From Fidelibacterota bacterium (GTDB lineage Bacteria > Fidelibacterota > Marinisomatia > Marinisomatales > TCS55), in assembly GCA_014239505.1 (NCBI GenBank), contig JAAZYT010000044.1:1-19713 (forward strand): a stretch of DNA of 19,713 nucleotides. The letters are read 5' to 3'. Each line of letters starts with the position of its first letter. Position 1 is the first letter of the stretch. Both the position numbers and the translations under genes were made by a program. The notes below the pieces were generated by a model. The model was not told the origin of the DNA. It saw nothing but the letters and a program-made list of their open reading frames with translations, and searched no databases. Positions 1 through 7,453 of the stretch are shown piece after piece.

Positions 1-622
1 AAATAGAGCAGAGTTTCCTACTGCAGGATCTCGATTCCAACTTGAAAACACTTACTCGGGTGGATTTTTAGGAGGAAATGAAAACTTTCAAAAGCATATC
101 TTAGATTTAAATTGGTTTACACCTACTTTTTCTAAAGTAGTCTTATATAATTCTTTCAAATTGGGTGTTATCAAGACATTAGATGTAGGTGATGATGTAC
201 AAACCTTTGTTCCATTTGATGAAAGATTTATTATGGGAGGTAATGGAATCCCTTATGGTAATGCTTTAAGAGGTTATCCAGATAATTCTATTGGTCCATT
301 AACAGCGCAAGGTCGAGGTATTGGCGGAAATACCATTATGAAGTATTCTACAGAATTTAGGTTTCCTTTCTCTGAAAATCCTGTAGTTTATGGAATGTTA
401 TTTGCTGAAGCAGGCGGAGTTTGGAATGATACTAGACTAATAAAGTCACTTGGATCTCCAAGAAGAGAGCCTCTTGAACTAAAAAGATCTGCTGGTATTG
501 GAATCAGGTTTTTTATGCCAATGATTGGACAGCTAGGTTTCGATATGGGATATGGATTTGATGATATTGTTGGAGATGGAAACCCACAAGGATGGGAATA
601 TACAATTATATTTGGAAGATAA
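1..622 (+). CDS. bamA: BamA / Omp85 outer-membrane assembly factor, C-terminal fragment
   Basis: The frame is already open at base 2 and has no start in the window, so this is the 3' end of a gene that begins upstream; the TTG at 161 is not its start. About 206 residues are visible. They look like the last strands of an Omp85 beta-barrel: alternating aromatic/hydrophobic strands, glycine-rich turns, and the motif LRGYPDNSIGP, matching the (V)RGF motif of barrel loop 6 in BamA. In that family the barrel sits in the outer membrane and inserts other barrel proteins. The chain ends in IIFGR rather than the common terminal aromatic residue. The next gene encodes OmpH/Skp, the periplasmic chaperone that escorts barrel proteins to BamA, which supports BamA over another Omp85 member such as TamA. 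The POTRA domains are not visible. Confidence 0.85.
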   Translation, partial: NRAEFPTAGSRFQLENTYSGGFLGGNENFQKHILDLNWFTPTFSKVVLYNSFKLGVIKTLDVGDDVQTFVPFDERFIMGGNGIPYGNALRGYPDNSIGPLTAQGRGIGGNTIMKYSTEFRFPFSENPVVYGMLFAEAGGVWNDTRLIKSLGSPRREPLELKRSAGIGIRFFMPMIGQLGFDMGYGFDDIVGDGNPQGWEYTIIFGR

Positions 623-643
623 AATTAAATCAAGGAGGTCAAT

Positions 644-1195
644 ATGACTCATAAAATCATTAAAAAAATTAGTGTTTTAATAATAGTTTTACCAATAATG
701 CTCTTTGCGCAAAATAAAATTGGTTTTGTTCAATCAGATCGTATTCGCGCTGAATATGAAGAGTTTAAGGATGCAGAAGCTCAGCTTCAGCTTGAGTATA
801 GACAAGTTAATACACAGTATAACATGATGGTTATGGAGCTAGATAGTATAAAGCAAGCATTTGAAACTCAGCGTCTTATGAGTAGTCCTGAATGGCGTAA
901 AGAAAAAGAGGCAGAAATTGCATCGCGTGAAGCAACAATTCAAAAATTTCAAGTTACGATGGTTGGTCCTGAAGGTGAATTATACAGAAGGCAAGCACAA
1001 TTAGAGTTTGATATACTTTCTAAAGTTAAGCGAGCTGTTGATAAAGTAGCTGCCACAAAGAGTATAGATTTTATTCTAGATGGATCAACGTCACTTTTAT
1101 ACGGAAATCCAACTCACGATTTAACGGATGATGTTTTATTTGAATTAAGAAAATACAATGTCTCCGACACAAAAAAAGACGAGACTAAAAATTAA
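644..1195 (+). CDS. ompH: OmpH/Skp-like periplasmic chaperone
   Basis: The protein has 183 residues. An N-terminal signal peptide (KIIKK, then a hydrophobic core ending MLFAQ, cleavage near residues 22-23) implies periplasmic location. The mature start, NKIGFVQSDRI, matches the conserved opening of the OmpH/Skp family. Residues about 40-125 are charged and Gln/Glu-rich with heptad character, the expected alpha-helical tentacles; the C-terminal part (DFILDGSTSLLYG) is the strand that closes the trimer body. Skp holds unfolded outer-membrane proteins on their way to BamA. A strong Shine-Dalgarno sequence AAGGAGGT at 632-639 sits 4 bp before the ATG and fixes the start. It lies 21 bp after bamA and 11 bp before lpxD, the usual bamA-skp-lpxD order. 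Confidence 0.9.
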   Translation: MTHKIIKKISVLIIVLPIMLFAQNKIGFVQSDRIRAEYEEFKDAEAQLQLEYRQVNTQYNMMVMELDSIKQAFETQRLMSSPEWRKEKEAEIASREATIQKFQVTMVGPEGELYRRQAQLEFDILSKVKRAVDKVAATKSIDFILDGSTSLLYGNPTHDLTDDVLFELRKYNVSDTKKDETKN

Positions 1196-1206
1196 CACGG
1201 GGCCAT

Positions 1207-2214
1207 ATGCCCACTTTAAAAGAATTAGCTGATATGGTAGATGGTAATTTAGTTGGTAATCCTAAATTACTAATAAATGGAGTTTCAACTATTGATGATG
1301 GAAAGCCAGAAACAATTACTTTTATAGGCTATAAAAAATATAATAAATACGCACCTATATGTAAAGCTTCAGCCATAATTGTTAAAAACAAAGTTTTACT
1401 CAACAATTTAAATGGTATAGTAGTAAATAATCCTCAAGAAGCAATTGTTAAAATACTAGAGTATTTTAGTCCTCAGTATCCAGAAGAAAGAGGCATTCAT
1501 AAAACTGCACTTATAGATTCAAGCGCCATTATTGGTAAAAATGTTTCTATAGGTCCAAATACTATAATTGGTAAAGATGTTATAATTGGTGATAAAACAA
1601 AAATTGGTGCAAACAATATTATTGAATCTGGTACCGTTATTGGTAAAAATAGTATTTTAAGTCATAATATCCACTTATATCATAAAACTGAAATGAATGA
1701 AATGTGCATCATTCATTCTGGAGCAATAATCGGTTCTGATGGGTTTGGTTTTTTTACAAATGGTGATAAACATATTAAAATCCCTCAAAATGGTGGAGTT
1801 GTTATTGGGAAAAATGTGGAGATTGGTGCAAACTGTACTATTGATAGAGGAACCATTGGTAATACAATTATTAAAGATTATTGTAAGTTTGACAATGGTG
1901 TTCAAATTGCACATAATGTATTAATAGGTAAGGGTTGTTTAATGGCAGCGCACGTAACTATTGGAGGGAGTACAAAAATTGGTGATTATTGTGTATTTGG
2001 TGGGCAAGCAGGAGCGATAGATCATATTAAAATTGGCAAGAAAGCGATATTTGCCTGTTATACGGCGGCAATGAAAAATATTTCTGGGAATAAAATATAT
2101 TCTGGAGCACCAGCACGAGAAATTAAAGAAAAAAATCGCAGAGATGCTGTTTACATTGAAGTAAAACAATTAAAAAAACGTTTAAAAATAATTGAAGATA
2201 AATACTTAAATTAA
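1207..2214 (+). CDS. lpxD: UDP-3-O-acylglucosamine N-acyltransferase LpxD
   Basis: LpxD adds the second acyl chain, from acyl-ACP, to UDP-3-O-acyl-glucosamine in lipid A synthesis in the cytoplasm. The 335-residue length is normal. Residues 1-100 form the N-terminal uridine-binding domain, followed by a long left-handed beta-helix of hexapeptide repeats (IIGKDV, VIGDKT, KIGANN and so on, about residues 100-275) and a C-terminal helical segment that is charged and lysine-rich. Visible signatures are SDGFGF at 177-182 and QIAHNV, with the catalytic His at 236. The ATG at 1207 follows only a weak GGGG tract. The gene follows ompH by 11 bp and precedes lpxC-fabZ by 6 bp, so the three are almost certainly co-transcribed. 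Confidence 0.95.
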   Translation: MPTLKELADMVDGNLVGNPKLLINGVSTIDDGKPETITFIGYKKYNKYAPICKASAIIVKNKVLLNNLNGIVVNNPQEAIVKILEYFSPQYPEERGIHKTALIDSSAIIGKNVSIGPNTIIGKDVIIGDKTKIGANNIIESGTVIGKNSILSHNIHLYHKTEMNEMCIIHSGAIIGSDGFGFFTNGDKHIKIPQNGGVVIGKNVEIGANCTIDRGTIGNTIIKDYCKFDNGVQIAHNVLIGKGCLMAAHVTIGGSTKIGDYCVFGGQAGAIDHIKIGKKAIFACYTAAMKNISGNKIYSGAPAREIKEKNRRDAVYIEVKQLKKRLKIIEDKYLN

Positions 2215-2220
2215 TAGTCT

Positions 2221-3630
2221 ATGAGTTATATGAAATTTCAACGAACAATTGAATCTAAAACCTCTTGTGTAGGAGTGGGCTTACATACTGGTGTAGAATC
2301 TAAGATTACTTTTAAGCCAGCCACAGATAACTTTGGTATTCGATTTAAGCGTATGGATGTTGAAGGTTGTCCTGAAATCAGAGCAGATATAGATCATGTC
2401 GTTGATATTTCTCGAGGAACAACCATTGAAGAAAATGGAGTTAAAATTCATACAGTTGAACATGCTCTAGCAGCTTGTGTTGGCCTAGGTCTAGATAATG
2501 TACTAATTGAATTGACCGAAAAAGAACCGCCAGTAATGGATGGAAGTTCAAAAGATTTTGTTGAAGCATTATCAAAAGCAGGAATAGTTAAGCAAGAGTC
2601 ACCAAGAAACTATCTACATATAGATGAAGCTGTAGGATATACTGATGTTGAAAGAGGTGTGGATATTCATATAATGCCATCTGATCAGTTTAGAATTACA
2701 TTTATGATTGATTACGAATTTCAAACTTTAGGGGCTCAATTCACAACTTTAGATCAGGTAGAGAAAAAATTTGCAACTGAGATAGCGCCAGCAAGAACCT
2801 TTTGTTTTTTAAGTGAAGTAGAGACACTCAAAGAAAATGGACTTATTAAGGGTGGCAACCTTGACAATGCTGTAGTAATTGTTGACAAAGATATTGATCA
2901 AACTGAAGCAGCTACCTTAAAAAAATTATTTGGGATTAATAAAGAAATCAGCTTAGGCGCAAATGGAACTTTAAATGGAAAAGAACTTAGATTTGCAAAC
3001 GAACCAGTAAGACATAAAGCTCTGGATTTAATTGGAGATCTTGCTTTGTTAGGAATGCCAATACAAGGACATGTTATAGCATCAAAAAGTGGTCATGCTG
3101 CAAACGTAGAGTTAGTTAAGCGTATTAAAAAAGTTTATGAGAAGAAAATTCTACAACAAAAGTACCAAAATAGTGCGAACAAAGACTCTATTTTTGATAT
3201 TAATGCTATTCTAAATTTATTGCCTCATCGATATCCATTTGTTCTTGTTGATAGAATAATTGATATTACACCAGGTGAAAAGTTAACGGCTATTAAAAAT
3301 GTTACAATCAATGAACCTTTTTTCCATGGACACTTTCCAAATCAACCAGTAATGCCAGGTGTTTTAGTTCTAGAAGCAATGGCGCAAGCTGGTGCATTAC
3401 TATGTTTAAATAGTATTGAGAATCCAATGAAAAAAAATATGTTCTTTTCAGCATTATCAGATTCAAAATTTCGTCACACTATAATTCCAGGTGATCAGTT
3501 ACGACTCGAAATGAGTCTTGCCAAGTTTCGACTTGGTACAGCATTACTTATTGGTAAAGCTTATGTTGGTGACAAACTTGTTGCCGAAGGTAATTTAAAA
3601 GCAACTGTTGTGGATCGGGCAGGAGCCTGA
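2221..3630 (+). CDS. lpxC-fabZ: Fused LpxC deacetylase / FabZ (3R)-hydroxyacyl-ACP dehydratase
   Basis: This is a 469-residue two-domain enzyme. Residues 1-305 are LpxC, the zinc deacetylase of the committed step of lipid A synthesis: GVGLHTG at 18-24, HTVEH (general base Glu80, zinc ligand His81), zinc ligands His265 and Asp269 in PVRHKALDL, and catalytic His292 in SGHAANVEL. Residues about 320-465 are FabZ, the fatty-acid-cycle dehydratase: LPHRYPFVLVDR at 334-345, and HFPNQPVMPG then LEAMAQ with catalytic His371 and Glu385. All catalytic residues I can place are intact in both halves. The fusion is known from Bacteroidota and relatives and couples the two fates of 3-hydroxyacyl-ACP, lipid A or membrane phospholipid. 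An alternative ATG lies 3 codons in. The 3' end overlaps the longest possible lpxA frame by 23 bp. Confidence 0.95.
   Translation: MSYMKFQRTIESKTSCVGVGLHTGVESKITFKPATDNFGIRFKRMDVEGCPEIRADIDHVVDISRGTTIEENGVKIHTVEHALAACVGLGLDNVLIELTEKEPPVMDGSSKDFVEALSKAGIVKQESPRNYLHIDEAVGYTDVERGVDIHIMPSDQFRITFMIDYEFQTLGAQFTTLDQVEKKFATEIAPARTFCFLSEVETLKENGLIKGGNLDNAVVIVDKDIDQTEAATLKKLFGINKEISLGANGTLNGKELRFANEPVRHKALDLIGDLALLGMPIQGHVIASKSGHAANVELVKRIKKVYEKKILQQKYQNSANKDSIFDINAILNLLPHRYPFVLVDRIIDITPGEKLTAIKNVTINEPFFHGHFPNQPVMPGVLVLEAMAQAGALLCLNSIENPMKKNMFFSALSDSKFRHTIIPGDQLRLEMSLAKFRLGTALLIGKAYVGDKLVAEGNLKATVVDRAGA
3503..3538 (+). repeat. Two adjacent small hairpins in the fabZ part of lpxC-fabZ
   Basis: GACTC (3503-3507) and GAGTC (3513-3517) flank a 5-nt loop. 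Immediately after, TGCCAAGT (3519-3526) and ACTTGGTA (3531-3538) pair around a TTCG tetraloop with one G-U. UUCG loops can stabilise RNA hairpins. Each is short enough to be chance; the tandem placement about 70 bp before lpxA is the only reason to note it. Confidence 0.35.
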
Positions 3631-4402
3631 ACCTATCTCCATCCATCCTACAGCTATAATTTCTCCAAAGGCTGAATTCGGCCAAAATGTATCCATTGGT
3701 GCTTATACTATTATTGAGGATAATGTTAAAATTGGAGATGAAACTAAAATTGGAAACCATAATACAATCTGTAATGGAACTTCAATAGGATCAAATTGTA
3801 AAATTTTTCATAATACTTCTATTGGTGAAGCTCCGCAAGATCTTAAATATGATGGTGAAGAAACTTTAACATTTATTGGAGATAATGTTAGAATACGAGA
3901 GTCAGTTACCATTAATAAAGGAACTAATGCTTTTGGAAAAACTATTATAGGAAATAACGTTTTATTAATGGCTTATGCCCATATTGGCCATGATTGTATT
4001 GTTGGAGATAATACAATCATGGCCAATTTATGTACGCTTGGTGGACATGTTGAACTTGGCGAATGGGTAAACCTTGGAGGTGGAGTTATGGTTCATCAAT
4101 TTGTAAAGATTGGTTCGCAATCTCTTATCGGTGGAGGTTTTAGAGTTGTTCAAGATGTACCACCTTTTATTATTAGCGCAGGAGAACCGCTTAGATTTTC
4201 TGGAATAAATAAAATTGGTCTTGAAAGAAGGGGATTTTCAAAAGAATCAAGAAACCTTATTAAAAAAGCTTATAGAACTTATTTCATGTCAAAGTTGAAT
4301 CGTGGTGATGCAATTAATAAAATAAAGTCAGAATTATCTAAATTTGAAGAGATACAAAAAATAATCACTTTTATTGAAAATAGTGAAAGAGGTATCATAT
4401 AA
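3608..4402 (+). CDS. lpxA: UDP-N-acetylglucosamine acyltransferase LpxA
   Basis: LpxA catalyses the first, reversible acylation of UDP-GlcNAc in lipid A synthesis. The frame gives 264 residues from a TTG at 3608, close to the usual length. Residues 10-190 are left-handed beta-helix hexapeptide repeats starting at SIHPTAIISPKAEFG; AHIGHDCIVGDN carries His125 and the catalytic His128; GEAPQDLKY and VMVHQF are typical; a C-terminal helical domain follows (from about 195). The start is unclear. No ATG or GTG lies in frame near the expected N-terminus. TTG 3608 overlaps lpxC-fabZ by 23 bp, whereas an AGGAG at 3621-3625 is well placed for a rare ATC start at 3635. The catalytic-site codons lie in a perfect 18-bp inverted repeat. 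No lpxB follows. Confidence 0.93.
   Translation: MWIGQEPEPISIHPTAIISPKAEFGQNVSIGAYTIIEDNVKIGDETKIGNHNTICNGTSIGSNCKIFHNTSIGEAPQDLKYDGEETLTFIGDNVRIRESVTINKGTNAFGKTIIGNNVLLMAYAHIGHDCIVGDNTIMANLCTLGGHVELGEWVNLGGGVMVHQFVKIGSQSLIGGGFRVVQDVPPFIISAGEPLRFSGINKIGLERRGFSKESRNLIKKAYRTYFMSKLNRGDAINKIKSELSKFEEIQKIITFIENSERGII
3621..3625 (+). promoter_or_regulatory. Candidate ribosome-binding site for lpxA inside the end of lpxC-fabZ
   Basis: AGGAG lies in the last codons of lpxC-fabZ and 9 bp before the in-frame ATC at 3635. The family N-terminus normally begins only a few residues before the IHPTAI motif, which this ATC would give (residues ISIHPTAI). The TTG at 3608 is upstream of this site and has no comparable sequence before it. 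The site suggests translational coupling with reinitiation at a non-AUG codon, but this is inference. Confidence 0.35.
3983..4027 (+). repeat. Perfect 18-bp inverted repeat with 9-nt loop within lpxA
   Basis: The left arm ATTGGCCATGATTGTATT (3983-4000) is the exact reverse complement of the right arm (4010-4027); the loop is GTTGGAGAT. The left arm begins just after the His125 codon and includes the catalytic His128 codon (3989-3991). No T-run follows, so it is not an intrinsic terminator. A perfect 18-bp pair this close is not expected by chance in 20 kb. Confidence 0.9.
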
Positions 4403-4429
4403 TTGTGTAGTTTTTTTTGAAAGTATTTA

Positions 4430-5101
4430 ATGAAAGTTCTTATTTTTATATTTTTTCTTTCCTTGGGTTATAGTCAATGGTCTTCTTTTCATTTGTCAGG
4501 TTTAGATATTGAGACCAAAGAAACAAAATTACTTTTTCGATATGCAGGGTTAGGATCAACTAATCAACCTCTTACTTCAATAAATGGGTTAAAAAGAGTT
4601 TCGATAGGTTTTTCATTAAATAAAGGTTTTTCAAATTCTGGTTTAATGCCTTTGATTAATGGCCAACTTAAGGTTTCATGGAATCTAGCATTAAGAGGAC
4701 GAATGTCGAATTACTCTACTAAAGCTGGTACTGTACAATTATATGGTTGGGGAATGAAGTTTGTGCCTGGTAGCAAAAATATGCCTTCAAAATGGAAATT
4801 ATTATTTGATTTAGGGAATTTCAATTCTTTTAGGCAATTTAAATCTAATACCATTCAATTTTTAGCGATAAGGTCTACTACATTGAAAAGATTTCCTATT
4901 AATATTGGACTTGGAGCCAATATTATAAATATCTCTCAAAACCACTTAAGTAATACACTTATACCAAATAAATTAAAGCTTCAATCAAACTTCATTAATA
5001 TTGGAACAACACTAAATTTATTAAGTTATAAAATTAAGCCACAATTATGGCTTGGTATGGATTATAATTTATTTTCAATAAGTTTTGTAGAGACTTTTTA
5101 A
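4430..5101 (+). CDS. Exported protein of unknown function, probable outer-membrane beta-barrel
   Basis: I do not recognise this 223-residue protein. A short signal peptide is clear (MKVLIFIFFLSLGYSQ, cleavage near residue 15-16). The rest is rich in alternating polar/hydrophobic stretches with Gly, Asn, Ser and aromatics (VSIGFSLNKGF, NIGLGANII, PQLWLGMDYN) and ends in Phe (FVETF), as outer-membrane barrels do; I would guess about 8-10 strands. There are no cysteine motifs or catalytic signatures. It lies 27 bp after lpxA and 2 bp before dxr in the same direction, so it is probably co-expressed with lipid A and isoprenoid genes; a weak GAAAG precedes the ATG. It may be a lineage-specific envelope protein. 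Function is not assignable from sequence alone. Confidence 0.75.
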   Translation: MKVLIFIFFLSLGYSQWSSFHLSGLDIETKETKLLFRYAGLGSTNQPLTSINGLKRVSIGFSLNKGFSNSGLMPLINGQLKVSWNLALRGRMSNYSTKAGTVQLYGWGMKFVPGSKNMPSKWKLLFDLGNFNSFRQFKSNTIQFLAIRSTTLKRFPINIGLGANIINISQNHLSNTLIPNKLKLQSNFINIGTTLNLLSYKIKPQLWLGMDYNLFSISFVETF

Positions 5102-5103
5102 TC

Positions 5104-6261
5104 ATGAAAAGAATTTCAATACTTGGATCAACTGGTTCAATTGGAGTCAATGCTCTAAGTGTAATTGATAACCTTCAAGATGAATTTAAAATTATTGCTC
5201 TAAGTGCACATAAGAATGGGAAATTATTAATTGAGCAAGCAAAAAAATATAAACCGGAAGTAGTATCAATTATTGATTTAACTATAGCAGATTTAGTAAG
5301 GAATGAGCTATCAAACTCTAATACAAAAGTATTAGTGGGTCGAGAAGGTCTATTAGAACTATCTAAACGTAATGATATTGATTTAATGTTAAATGGTTTA
5401 GTTGGAGTATCTGGAATGGCTCCAACATTGAACTCAATTCAACAAGGTGTAGATGTTGCATTAAGTAATAAAGAAAGTTTGGTAATGGCAGGCGACATTA
5501 TTACAAGAATTGGAGAAGAAAAAGGTTCTAAAATATTCCCTGTTGATAGTGAACATTCTGCTATATGGCAATGTCTTGTAGGTGAAGCAATGAATGATGT
5601 TAAAAGAATAATTTTAACCGGAAGTGGTGGACCATTTAGAACAAGAAATATTAATAGTTTCAAAGCAATAACACCTAAAGAAGCCTTAAAACACCCCAAT
5701 TGGAATATGGGGAATAAAATAACAATTGATTCTGCAACGATGATGAATAAGGGCTTGGAGGTTATAGAGGCATTATGGCTTTTTAAATTAACTCCTGAGC
5801 AGATAGATATTGTTATACACCCTCAATCTATTATTCATTCTATGGTTGAGTTCAATGATGAATCTGTGAAAGCTCAATTAGGAATCCCTGATATGAAGAT
5901 TCCAATTCAATATGCCTTGACATATCCTCGGCATTTGGCTTCAAATTGGGAGTCTCTAGATTTAGTAAAAATTGGAGCATTGACATTTGAAGAACCTGAT
6001 TTAGAACGTTTTCCATGTATCAATCTTGCTTATGAAGCAATTAACCAGAAAGGTTCAACTCCTGCAGTTTTAAATATTGCAAATGAACAAGCCGTTTATC
6101 GCTTTTTAAATCATCAAATTGGTTTTCTGGAAATACCTAATATTATTGAAGAGGCATGTAATAAACACGATTGGATTGAGTCACCAAATTTAGATGATTT
6201 AAATGAAATTGAAAATTGGACTACAATTTTTGTAAAATCATATCAAAGTAAGTATAAATAA
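5104..6261 (+). CDS. dxr: 1-deoxy-D-xylulose 5-phosphate reductoisomerase
   Basis: Dxr converts DXP to 2-C-methyl-D-erythritol 4-phosphate with NADPH, the committed step of the MEP isoprenoid pathway, in the cytoplasm. The 385-residue length is normal. Visible features are the NADPH-binding loop GSTGSIG at 8-14, SNKESLVMAG at 121-130, metal ligands Asp148 and Glu150 in PVDSEHS, LTGSGGPFR around 171-179, and IDSATMMNKGLEVIEA with the third metal ligand Glu219. The C-terminal helical domain appears complete. It starts 2 bp after the previous gene and precedes rseP by 19 bp. Dxr and RseP neighbours are common, but here uppS and cdsA, which often separate them, are missing. Confidence 0.96.
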   Translation: MKRISILGSTGSIGVNALSVIDNLQDEFKIIALSAHKNGKLLIEQAKKYKPEVVSIIDLTIADLVRNELSNSNTKVLVGREGLLELSKRNDIDLMLNGLVGVSGMAPTLNSIQQGVDVALSNKESLVMAGDIITRIGEEKGSKIFPVDSEHSAIWQCLVGEAMNDVKRIILTGSGGPFRTRNINSFKAITPKEALKHPNWNMGNKITIDSATMMNKGLEVIEALWLFKLTPEQIDIVIHPQSIIHSMVEFNDESVKAQLGIPDMKIPIQYALTYPRHLASNWESLDLVKIGALTFEEPDLERFPCINLAYEAINQKGSTPAVLNIANEQAVYRFLNHQIGFLEIPNIIEEACNKHDWIESPNLDDLNEIENWTTIFVKSYQSKYK

Positions 6262-6280
6262 ATAATAAAGAAGAAAATCA

Positions 6281-7450
6281 ATGACAACATTATTTGCAGC
6301 AATTATTCTACTTGGGGTTGTGATATTCATTCATGAACTTGGACACTATCTTGCAGCTCGATCAATTGGAGTAAAAGTAGAGAGATTCTCTGTTGGCTAT
6401 CCTCCAAGACTAATAACCTTAACTTCTATTAAAGATGGGTGGGAATTCAGACTTTTTTTTTATAAGAAAAATTCTGAAGGAAAATTAGAGTGGGGGCCAG
6501 TTAAAACCATTAATATTAATAGTCCTGGTCGTAAAGGCACTAATACTGAATATTGTTTTGCAGTGGTACCTTTTGGTGGATATGTAAAAGTTGCTGGAAT
6601 TATAGATGAAAGTATGGATGCAAAGCTAGAGTATAAACCCTATGAATTAATGAGTAAACCTAAATGGCAACAAATATGGTTTATGAGCGCGGGTGTTATA
6701 ATGAATACTATTTTAGCTTTTTTTATTTTCATGGGATTATATAATTATACAGGAAGGCCAGTTAGTTCAAATGAACCTATAATTAATGAAGTTATAGCTG
6801 ATACTCCAGCATTTAATGCTGGTTTTAAATCTGGTGATAAAATTACTTCTATTGAAGGCAGTTTAATTAGTACATGGAATGATTTAACAAATGAAGTATC
6901 ACAGCGCCCTAATCAAGAAATTGCTTTAGTTTATTTACGTGAAGGGAAACTTAATGATATAAAACTTATTACAAGCTTTCAAATTAATCCTGAAACTGGA
7001 GATACTTTAGGTATGATGGGTGTGCGTCCAAGTATTAAATATCAAGCTATTTCAATTCTTGAAAGTATTCAAATGAGTAGTATTGCAACGGCTCGTGGAT
7101 TTGGATTAGTTATACTATCAATAAAGATGATTTCTTCTGGGCAGGCATCAGTAAAAGATCTTGGTGGTCCAATTATGATTGCACAGCTTGCGGGAGAAAC
7201 AGCTAAGGCAGGTATGATTCCATTTTTTTCATTAATGGCCTTAATTAGTTGCAATCTTGCTTTCTTAAATATTTTACCTATTCCGGGTTTAGATGGTGGA
7301 CATATTTTTATTACAATTATTGAAGGAATTATTAGGAGGCCATTAAGCATAAAAATGCGAATGGCTATTCAACAGGTAGGTATGGTATTATTATTAATGT
7401 TAATGGTTACTGTAATTATTAATGATGTTGGTAGATTATTTAATAATTAA
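6281..7450 (+). CDS. rseP: Site-2 family intramembrane zinc protease RseP
   Basis: RseP is an M50-family protease of the inner membrane that cleaves anti-sigma factors and remnant signal peptides within the bilayer. In 389 residues the first transmembrane helix carries HELGH at 18-22 (zinc ligands His18 and His22, catalytic Glu19). A single PDZ domain follows at about 160-240, and the last helices hold NILPIPGLDGGH with the third zinc ligand Asp338. E. coli RseP has two PDZ domains; this one has one. The stretch between HELGH and PFGGYVK (about residues 45-92) is some 30 residues longer than in E. coli, with a charged, probably exposed insertion. A weak AAGAAG precedes the ATG. The stop is 3 bp from that of the convergent DUF3108 gene. 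Confidence 0.94.
   Translation: MTTLFAAIILLGVVIFIHELGHYLAARSIGVKVERFSVGYPPRLITLTSIKDGWEFRLFFYKKNSEGKLEWGPVKTININSPGRKGTNTEYCFAVVPFGGYVKVAGIIDESMDAKLEYKPYELMSKPKWQQIWFMSAGVIMNTILAFFIFMGLYNYTGRPVSSNEPIINEVIADTPAFNAGFKSGDKITSIEGSLISTWNDLTNEVSQRPNQEIALVYLREGKLNDIKLITSFQINPETGDTLGMMGVRPSIKYQAISILESIQMSSIATARGFGLVILSIKMISSGQASVKDLGGPIMIAQLAGETAKAGMIPFFSLMALISCNLAFLNILPIPGLDGGHIFITIIEGIIRRPLSIKMRMAIQQVGMVLLLMLMVTVIINDVGRLFNN
7339..7365 (+). repeat. Imperfect inverted repeat in rseP
   Basis: GCCATT (7339-7344) pairs with AATGGC (7360-7365), and within it GCAT (7347-7350) pairs with ATGC (7355-7358) around AAAA. The arms differ only by AA on the left against G on the right. This is an arm-indel quasi-palindrome, weak by itself. 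Confidence 0.4.
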
Positions 7451-7453
7451 ATA

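Noticed and set aside
1449..1468. 9-bp AT-rich palindrome in lpxD
   Set aside because: Composition makes a 9-bp AT pair with a 2-nt gap likely by chance; no G+C and no flanking signal.
1675..1914. Open frames antisense to lpxD and other genes
   Set aside because: They lack ribosome sites and recognisable protein features; strong conserved genes occupy the other strand.
1507..2130. Periodic direct repeats of ATTGGTAAA/ATTGGTG type in lpxD and similar in lpxA
   Set aside because: They are explained by hexapeptide-repeat codons of the beta-helix fold.
4411..4418. Run of eight T after lpxA, as a possible terminator
   Set aside because: No GC-rich stem precedes it, and the next gene follows within 12 bp in the same direction.
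6806..6822. CCAGCATT-T-AATGCTGG odd palindrome in the RseP PDZ domain
   Set aside because: The single-base centre cannot form an RNA hairpin of that length, and 8-bp arms are near chance expectation.
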